Positions 7,075 to 11,580 of a stretch of 11,580 bases of DNA are shown here, piece after piece (positions within the stretch are counted from its first letter, which is position 1; each line of letters begins with the position of its first letter). Below the pieces are notes generated by a model, which was not told where the DNA came from, searched no databases, and saw nothing but the letters and a program-made list of their open reading frames with translations. The position numbers and the translations under genes are program-made. Source of the stretch: H111-94 sp034436045 (GTDB taxonomy: Bacteria > Chloroflexota > Ktedonobacteria > Ktedonobacterales > Ktedonobacteraceae); NCBI GenBank assembly GCA_034436045.1, contig DAOTVZ010000251.1:1-11580 (forward strand), given 5' to 3'.

Positions 7075-8046
7075 ATGGATAGCGTCAGTACAACGGCTCC
7101 GGCGCGGCTCTATTCGTTACTGCTCAAACTGCGCCCGGCGGCGTATGGCACGCTGATGGCTTTTTCGGGCGATCTGGTTCACGCGGCTTTCTTGAACTGG
7201 GTACGCACGGAAGCACCGGATGTAGCGGAGTGGCTACACGCGGGCAACAAGCGGCGTCTCTTTACCTGCTCCAGCCTGCAATTTCCTTTGCCAGCGGGAC
7301 GTATGCGAGAGGCAGAGTTCAAAAATATACACCTGCCGCTCTTCACGGAGAAGGTCTATACCGTGCGTATCACACTTTTGATGGGAGAACTGTTCCCTTT
7401 GCTTTACCATACGCTGCTGCACTTCGATGCTCACTCAGCAGGCAAAAACGAACCATTTATGCGCCTGGGCAAGCAGGAGTTTCATCTGCAAGAGGTCGTG
7501 ATGACCGATGACGCGAGCGGATGGAGTTGCTCTCAATCGCTTAAAGACCTGGTTGAACTGGCGCGAACGCGACCTCTAGGCAGTGCTGCCTCGCTCACAC
7601 TGGAGTTTGCCTCATTAACGGTGTTTAATCGTAGCACGCAGCAAAATAAAGCGTATGGCAAATATTTTGCATTACTGCCTTTACCGGCCTATATCTTCCC
7701 GATGCTGGCCCTGCGCTGGCGTGAACTGGCTCCGCCTGAACTGGCTCAATTAGTGCAGATTGAGCAGATTGAGCGTTATATTCAGGAAGATGGCATCATT
7801 ATCAGCGATTACAACCTGCATCCGCATCATGTCACCTTTACCAATCATCCGCAGAAAGGCTTTGTGGGCACCTGCACGTACCAGTTGCGCAGTCCCGATG
7901 CAGATGTTGAGCCAGATGTAACGCCTCTTACGGTTCGACAACAGCTTGTGCTGCTGGCGCACTTTGCCTTCTATAGTGGTGTGGGCTACAAGACGGCGAT
8001 GGGCCTGGGCCAGACACGTGTCCTGGGGGGTAGTAGCCGTGATTGA
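7075..8046 (+). CDS. cas6: CRISPR repeat endoribonuclease Cas6
   Basis: Metal-independent RNase that cuts pre-crRNA within each repeat and leaves a short 5' handle on the crRNA. 323 aa, somewhat longer than many Cas6 proteins. ATG 7075 follows AGGA (7061-7064) at 10 nt. The first RAMP ferredoxin fold starts LYSLLLKLRPAAYGTLMAFS; Y24 and H36 (SGDLVHAAFLNW) are candidate catalytic residues by analogy with Cas6 enzymes that use Tyr/His. The C-terminus carries the diagnostic glycine-rich loop G302-V-G304 YKTAM G310-L-G312 followed by QTRVL. The gene overlaps the cas4 start by 8 nt. It lies downstream of the 220-bp gap, so it may be transcribed with the adaptation genes. Family assignment is firm; catalytic residues are inferred. 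Confidence 0.92.
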   Translation: MDSVSTTAPARLYSLLLKLRPAAYGTLMAFSGDLVHAAFLNWVRTEAPDVAEWLHAGNKRRLFTCSSLQFPLPAGRMREAEFKNIHLPLFTEKVYTVRITLLMGELFPLLYHTLLHFDAHSAGKNEPFMRLGKQEFHLQEVVMTDDASGWSCSQSLKDLVELARTRPLGSAASLTLEFASLTVFNRSTQQNKAYGKYFALLPLPAYIFPMLALRWRELAPPELAQLVQIEQIERYIQEDGIIISDYNLHPHHVTFTNHPQKGFVGTCTYQLRSPDADVEPDVTPLTVRQQLVLLAHFAFYSGVGYKTAMGLGQTRVLGGSSRD

Positions 8047-8704
8047 GTATGATGATGCGCTGGCGATAGATGAGATGCTGTTTATCTCGTATCTGAACGC
8101 GCTGGAATACTGTCCACGCCGCTTTTATTATGAATGCGTGCTGAGCGAGTTTCTAGACAATGCCCATACCATTGAGGGGATGATGCGTCACGAGATGAGT
8201 GATAGTGGTCTCACCACCACACGCGATGGCGTGACGACGCTGCGACGTGTCCGGGTGTATTCGGCACGTCTGTGCTTGAGCGGCTTCGCCGATGTTGTTG
8301 AGGAGACGGAGGGCTATCTGATGCCGGTCGAGTATAAGAAAGGTAAGATGGGTGAGTGGTTGAACGATCATGTGCAACTGTGCGCGCAGGCCCTATGCCT
8401 GGAGGAGATGACAGGCCAGACGATTGAGCGCGGCTATATCTTCTATGCCGGTTCCGCGCACCGCGAAGAGGTCATCTTCACAGAACAATTACGCTGCCGT
8501 ACTGAAGAGGCGGTTCAACTTGCCTTTAAGTTGATTGAACAGCAAACATTGCCGCCGCCGCTGATTGGCAAGGTAACACGTCGTTCACCGTTGCCAACTA
8601 TACACGCGAAATGCCGTGATTGTAGTCTAGAACCACTTTGTCTGCCGCGTGAAGTCTGGTTGATGGAGCATCAGCAAAACGCCGCCGACGATGAAGAGAA
8701 ATAG
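8039..8704 (+). CDS. cas4: CRISPR adaptation nuclease Cas4
   Basis: RecB-family, iron-sulfur nuclease that trims prespacers and helps choose PAM and orientation with Cas1-Cas2. With GTG 8039 the protein is 221 aa: C25 (ALEYCPRRFYYE), H43 (DNAHTIEG), D85 (SGFADVVEE), E98 and K100 (PVEYKKGK, the E-x-K motif), Q113 (HVQLCAQALCLEEMTG), and the C-terminal cysteines C192, C195, C201 that with C25 would hold a 4Fe-4S cluster. All expected residues are present. The start is uncertain. GTG 8039 has a G-run (8025-8030) upstream and overlaps the cas6 stop; ATG 8075 gives 209 aa beginning MLFISYLNALEYCPRR, closer to family length but with no good ribosome binding site. The open frame further upstream (from 7946) lies in cas6 and is not part of the gene. 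Confidence 0.93.
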   Translation: MIEYDDALAIDEMLFISYLNALEYCPRRFYYECVLSEFLDNAHTIEGMMRHEMSDSGLTTTRDGVTTLRRVRVYSARLCLSGFADVVEETEGYLMPVEYKKGKMGEWLNDHVQLCAQALCLEEMTGQTIERGYIFYAGSAHREEVIFTEQLRCRTEEAVQLAFKLIEQQTLPPPLIGKVTRRSPLPTIHAKCRDCSLEPLCLPREVWLMEHQQNAADDEEK

Positions 8705-8720
8705 TGTGAGAGAAGAACGT

Positions 8721-9716
8721 ATGGCTACACTCTATTTAAATGAGCAGCAATCGGTAGTTAAGAAACGCGACGAATATCTGATTATTCAATATGCAGATAA
8801 GCACACCAGAGAAGTACCCCTGGTCAACGTGTCGCAGGTGGTCGTTTCTGGTGATATTACGTTGACGACACCCGCGTTGCACACGCTGTTAGACCGTGGC
8901 ATAGAGGTCTGTTTTCTCTCGATGTATGGGCATTTTCGCGGTCGGCTCTCGCCACCGATAGCGAAAAATGCCTTTGTGCGTCGCGCACAACATAAGGTAC
9001 ATAGTAGTAAGCAGGAAAGCCTGCCGATTGCTCGTGCCTGTGTGCGCGGTAAAGTTGAGAATATGCGCGTCATGCTGATGCGAGCCAATCGTAGTCTGAA
9101 CGATGTGGAAATAAATGAGGCTATTGTGGCCTTGAAGGCTATGGCACGAGAGGCGGAGCATGCTGTGTCTATTGGCTCTTTACTCGGCATTGAAGGCAAT
9201 GCTTCCGCAGTGTATTTTCGTGTCTTCGGCAAATTGCTACGTGGCCCCTTCACCTTTACCCATCGACGCCGACGCCCGCCAACTGATCCTATCAATGCCA
9301 TGCTGAGTCTGGGATACACATTGTTGACGCAGCAGGTCATGGCAGCAATCCAGGTGGTGGGACTCGATCCCTATGCGGGTTTCCTGCACCAGCCACGCCA
9401 GGGACGTCCGGCGCTGGCACTCGACTTGATGGAGGAGTTTCGTCCTCTCCTCACTGATTCCGTCGTGCTGGATATTGTGAATCATCGCATTCTCACTCCT
9501 TCTGACTTTAAGGAGGAGCTGGGCGTAGTCTATCTCAAGCCGGAAGCACGCAAAACATTCTATGCTAAGTGTGAGGAGCGTTTACAGGAGGAATTGCAAC
9601 ATCCCTATTTTGGCTATCGTACCAGTTACCGTCGGTGTATCGAGCTTCAGGCACGCCTGCTGGCCAAGTGGCTGATGGGCGAAATACCGGCTTATCGTCC
9701 GCTATGTGTGCGCTAA
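8721..9716 (+). CDS. cas1: CRISPR integrase Cas1
   Basis: Metal-dependent integrase that inserts new spacers at the leader-repeat junction as a Cas1-Cas2 complex. 331 aa from ATG 8721, usual length. It starts MATLYLNEQQSVVKKRDEYL, the family N-terminus, behind GAGAGAAG (8708-8715), 16 nt after cas4. An in-frame ATG at 8691 inside cas4 would add ten atypical residues and is not preferred. Expected metal ligands are present: E158 in GSLLGIEGNASAVYF, H223 in AGFLHQPRQGRPALALDLME, and the acidic D235/E238 in ALDLMEEFRPLL. An N-terminal beta domain (about 1-80) precedes the helical catalytic domain. It appears intact and, together with intact cas4 and cas2 and perfect repeats, suggests a working adaptation module. 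Confidence 0.96.
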   Translation: MATLYLNEQQSVVKKRDEYLIIQYADKHTREVPLVNVSQVVVSGDITLTTPALHTLLDRGIEVCFLSMYGHFRGRLSPPIAKNAFVRRAQHKVHSSKQESLPIARACVRGKVENMRVMLMRANRSLNDVEINEAIVALKAMAREAEHAVSIGSLLGIEGNASAVYFRVFGKLLRGPFTFTHRRRRPPTDPINAMLSLGYTLLTQQVMAAIQVVGLDPYAGFLHQPRQGRPALALDLMEEFRPLLTDSVVLDIVNHRILTPSDFKEELGVVYLKPEARKTFYAKCEERLQEELQHPYFGYRTSYRRCIELQARLLAKWLMGEIPAYRPLCVR

Positions 9717-9734
9717 GAAGAGAGGAGCAGCAAG

Positions 9735-10043
9735 ATGAGCGAGCGCAACAAAAGCAATGATGATACGATGTTATACGTTGTCAGCTATGACATTCCTGAT
9801 GATCGGCGACGTGCGCGTGTGCATAGCGCCCTCACCGGCTATGGAACCTGGGTGCAGTACAGTGTCTTCGAGTGTTTTCTGGATAGGAAGCAGCGTATGC
9901 GCATGGAAGCGCGCCTGCACAAAGAGATTCACCACAGCGAGGACACCGTGCGCATCTATGGCTTGTGCGCTACCTGCTATCCAAAGGTGGTCGTCCTCGG
10001 TACCGGTGACGCGCCCAAAGAGGATCGTATCTACATGCTTTGA
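9735..10043 (+). CDS. cas2: CRISPR adaptation protein Cas2
   Basis: Small ferredoxin-fold protein whose dimer bridges two Cas1 dimers during spacer integration. 102 aa. MLYVVSYDIPDDRRRARVHS places the conserved Asp at D19 at the end of the first strand, followed by the SALTGYGTWVQYSVFECFLD segment typical of the family. ATG 9735 is chosen because AGAGGAG (9721-9727) lies seven bases upstream. ATG 9768 would give the more typical MLYVVSYD start but has no Shine-Dalgarno. It lies 18 nt after cas1 and is the last cas gene; the leader follows. Confidence 0.95.
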   Translation: MSERNKSNDDTMLYVVSYDIPDDRRRARVHSALTGYGTWVQYSVFECFLDRKQRMRMEARLHKEIHHSEDTVRIYGLCATCYPKVVVLGTGDAPKEDRIYML

Positions 10044-10058
10044 GGGCAGGCATAAGAA

Positions 10059-10106
10059 TTTGCGAGGCACGAAGCGAACATGTTGCCACGCTCGCTGCCT
10101 CGCAAA
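10059..10106. repeat. 11-bp inverted repeat after cas2
   Basis: TTTGCGAGGCA (10059-10069) and TGCCTCGCAAA (10096-10106) are perfect reverse complements; inner bases GCGA/TCGC can extend the pairing. The position, 15 bases after cas2, suits a transcript-end hairpin, but the 3' arm is followed by AAAAATT rather than a T-run, so I do not call it an intrinsic terminator on this strand. Confidence 0.75.
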
Positions 10107-10127
10107 AATTGCTCATTGCATAAACTG

Positions 10128-10253
10128 GCTTCTCAGGCTATTGCGTAAAATGACAATCTCGTGTATACTCTCTGTGAGGCCTCGGAGAGGTTCCAAAATC
10201 GGTATCTCAAGACCTCTGCCTCGCAAACGATGTGTTCAGCCCGCCTGAGAAGC
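10128..10253. repeat. 11-bp inverted repeat spanning the leader
   Basis: GCTTCTCAGGC (10128-10138) and GCCTGAGAAGC (10243-10253) are perfect reverse complements. They enclose the putative array promoter and 104 bp of leader. The left copy lies just upstream of the candidate -35 box; the right copy ends 17 bp before the first repeat. Possible roles are paired protein sites that loop the leader, or an RNA fold on read-through transcripts. Confidence 0.7.
10141..10169 (+). promoter_or_regulatory. Candidate promoter of the CRISPR array
   Basis: TTGCGT (10141-10146) and TATACT (10164-10169) are separated by 17 bp, like a sigma-70-type promoter: the -10 matches five of six consensus bases, the -35 three of six. 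Transcription would start near 10176 and give about 95 nt of leader RNA before the first repeat. Confidence 0.45.
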
Positions 10254-10264
10254 GGCGCGAGGCA
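10217..10264. repeat. Leader-proximal inverted repeat TGCCTCGC/GCGAGGCA
   Basis: TGCCTCGC (10217-10224, extending to TGCCTCGCAAA at 10227) and GCGAGGCA (10257-10264) are reverse complements, the second ending 6 bp before the first repeat. The same core occurs as the inverted pair at 10059/10096, so the leader holds four copies in two convergent or divergent pairs. A smaller helix, CCGC 10241-10244 with GCGG 10252-10255, lies between the arms. Confidence 0.7.
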
Positions 10265-10270
10265 TCGCCT

Positions 10271-11580
10271 GTTGAGGAAGAACGGGCATCTCGGTTGAGA
10301 TTGAAACCTGTCCAGGGTACCCCCAAAGAGCATACGTGCATACTGTTGAGGAAGAACGGGCATCTCGGTTGAGATTGAAACTTCCTCTCTCTGAACGATC
10401 TGAATACTTCCCCCTTGTTGAGGAAGAACGGGCATCTCGGTTGAGATTGAAACGCGACTTCCCCGCTCGCAATGGCGCGAAGCAGGTCGTTGAGGAAGAA
10501 CGGGCATCTCGGTTGAGATTGAAACGGATGCTCGTTCACCACATAGCCAATCAGGTTTGTCGTTGAGGAAGAACGGGCATCTCGGTTGAGATTGAAACGT
10601 CCGCCGTGGGCTACCAGAGAGTTGGCGCAAGCTATGTTGAGGAAGAACGGGCATCTCGGTTGAGATTGAAACCCGGCATTACTATGATCTGGGCCATCGT
10701 GAGATCGGGTTGAGGAAGAACGGGCATCTCGGTTGAGATTGAAACCATCCGGTGGTACCAATGCTCTGCTCTTGTACAACGTTGAGGAAGAACGGGCATC
10801 TCGGTTGAGATTGAAACGCACGCACATCACCTTGCCACATGCGACCATAAATTGTTGAGGAAGAACGGGCATCTCGGTTGAGATTGAAACTCAAACTGAT
10901 TCACATACGAAAACGACTCTGGAAGCGTTGAGGAAGAACGGGCATCTCGGTTGAGATTGAAACAATGCTAGCGACGGACCCCAACCAGCTATTGCTGATG
11001 TTGAGGAAGAACGGGCATCTCGGTTGAGATTGAAACAGCCATAAAATAGCCATGTGCGACATACAGAAAGAAGTTGAGGAAGAACGGGCATCTCGGTTGA
11101 GATTGAAACCAGGCTTGAGGGTGCCCTATCTATGGGTGCGTGCTAGGTTGAGGAAGAACGGGCATCTCGGTTGAGATTGAAACTCGACCTACGTGGCGCT
11201 GACGCAGGCCGGCATCACCGTTGAGGAAGAACGGGCATCTCGGTTGAGATTGAAACGTGCATCCGCCGCTTTTTTTCGGGGCAACCACGCCAGTTGAGGA
11301 AGAACGGGCATCTCGGTTGAGATTGAAACGACAGCCAACTTTCCAACAGGGCACGAATATCACGGACAGTTGAGGAAGAACGGGCATCTCGGTTGAGATT
11401 GAAACAATATAAGCCTGTATGCAACCAGCGTCACAAACAGTGTTGAGGAAGAACGGGCATCTCGGTTGAGATTGAAACGACGCAACAATGCTGGTCTTGC
11501 CGCTCGCGGACGGCCGTTGAGGAAGAACGGGCATCTCGGTTGAGATTGAAACCTTCCTCGACAGGGCAAGCAACACCTCA
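10271..11580 (+). CRISPR. CRISPR array, 18 identical 37-bp repeats, continues past window
   Basis: Each repeat starts GTTGAGGAAG and ends GAGATTGAAAC. Repeats begin at 10271, 10345, 10417, 10489, 10562, 10636, 10709, 10781, 10854, 10927, 11000, 11073, 11147, 11220, 11293, 11369, 11442 and 11516, and I found no sequence difference among them. The 17 complete spacers are 37, 35, 35, 36, 37, 36, 35, 36, 36, 36, 36, 37, 36, 36, 39, 36 and 37 bp; an 18th (11553-11580) is cut by the window end. No spacer is duplicated. Within the repeat, ATCTC (18-22) pairs with GAGAT (27-31) around GGTT, the hairpin Cas6 should recognise. Cutting before ATTGAAAC would leave the usual 8-nt 5' handle. The GAAAC end, the leader at 10044-10270 and the cas gene direction all indicate + strand transcription. 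All open frames here are products of the repeats. Confidence 0.99.

Larger units (their letters stand above)
10044..10270 (+). promoter_or_regulatory. CRISPR leader
   Basis: The 227 bp between the cas2 stop and the first repeat contain no credible gene. As the sequence directly upstream of the array on the cas1-cas2 side, it is the expected leader, where new spacers enter and array transcription starts. It contains inverted repeats (10059-10069/10096-10106, 10128-10138/10243-10253, 10217-10224/10257-10264), a candidate promoter (10141-10169), and a palindrome GAGGCCTC (10176-10183). The last motif ends 6 bp before the first repeat. Confidence 0.85.

Noticed and set aside
7946..8038. Upstream extension of cas4 to TTG 7946
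   Set aside because: The added residues (MCCWRTLPSIVVW) are a shifted reading of the conserved cas6 glycine-rich C-terminus.
8691..8720. Cas1 start at ATG 8691
   Set aside because: It lies in the end of cas4, lacks a good ribosome binding site, and adds ten residues before the typical MATLYLNEQ start.
2112..10043. Accessory or novel defence gene within the operon
   Set aside because: Each gene maps to a known type I-D component, and no unexplained open frame of convincing quality remains.
10059..10110. Intrinsic terminator after cas2
   Set aside because: The 11-bp inverted repeat is good, but on the + strand it is followed by AAAAATT, not a run of Ts.
9757..10248. 163-codon plus-strand frame overlapping cas2 and the leader
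   Set aside because: It is out of frame with cas2, rich in Cys, Arg and Ser, and runs into the leader; the cas2 frame with its Shine-Dalgarno explains the DNA.
10133..11576. Multiple minus-strand and one plus-strand open frames of 66-221 codons in the array
   Set aside because: They consist of repeat translations (for example SQPRCPFFLN, STEMPVLPQ) separated by spacers; this is a repeat artefact, not coding.
1..11580. tRNA, rRNA, transposase or integrase genes
   Set aside because: None seen; all coding DNA is accounted for by the cas genes.

Overview
The window holds an almost complete type I-D CRISPR-Cas locus, all on the + strand, followed by the leader-proximal part of its CRISPR array. 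The gene order is cas3' (its first few codons lie off the left edge), cas10d/csc3, csc2 (cas7d), csc1 (cas5d), cas6, cas4, cas1, cas2, leader, array. Type I-D is recognised from the combination of Csc1, Csc2 and a Cas10-like large subunit that carries the HD nuclease, beside a Cas3 helicase that has none.

Layout. Positions 3-2021: Cas3' helicase. Positions 2022-2111: a 90-bp gap filled by a large inverted repeat made of two 20-bp palindromes, then a strong ribosome binding site. Positions 2112-5168: Cas10d, whose last 151 codons (from an internal GTG at 4713 behind a GGAGG) are predicted to be translated separately as the small subunit Cas11d. Positions 5196-6185: Csc2. Positions 6195-6854: Csc1. 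Positions 6855-7074: a 220-bp gap with a terminator-like structure and two more hairpins. Positions 7075-8046: Cas6. Positions 8039-8704: Cas4. Positions 8721-9716: Cas1. Positions 9735-10043: Cas2. Positions 10044-10270: a leader rich in inverted repeats with a candidate array promoter. From 10271 to the right edge: 18 identical 37-bp repeats with 17 complete spacers and one cut spacer; the array continues beyond the window.

How the parts work together (family knowledge applied here). Cas4, Cas1 and Cas2 acquire spacers at the leader end. The array is transcribed from the leader and Cas6 cuts within the repeats to give crRNAs. Cas10d, Csc2 (backbone), Csc1 (5' end cap) and Cas11d (belly) form the Cascade-like effector. 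DNA cleavage uses the HD domain of Cas10d, with Cas3' supplying ATP-dependent unwinding. The two larger gaps divide the operon into cas3'; the effector block; and the processing/adaptation block.

Organism. The sequence does not identify it. Moderately GC-rich DNA, a type I-D locus with this gene order and short GTAGGGG-type hairpins between genes would fit a Chloroflexota bacterium (for example Ktedonobacteria-like), but a cyanobacterium or another phylum cannot be excluded. The effector genes are ordinary type I-D. The items most worth checking are the internal Cas11d start, the palindrome array in front of cas10d, and the four-fold TGCCTCGC motif in the leader.
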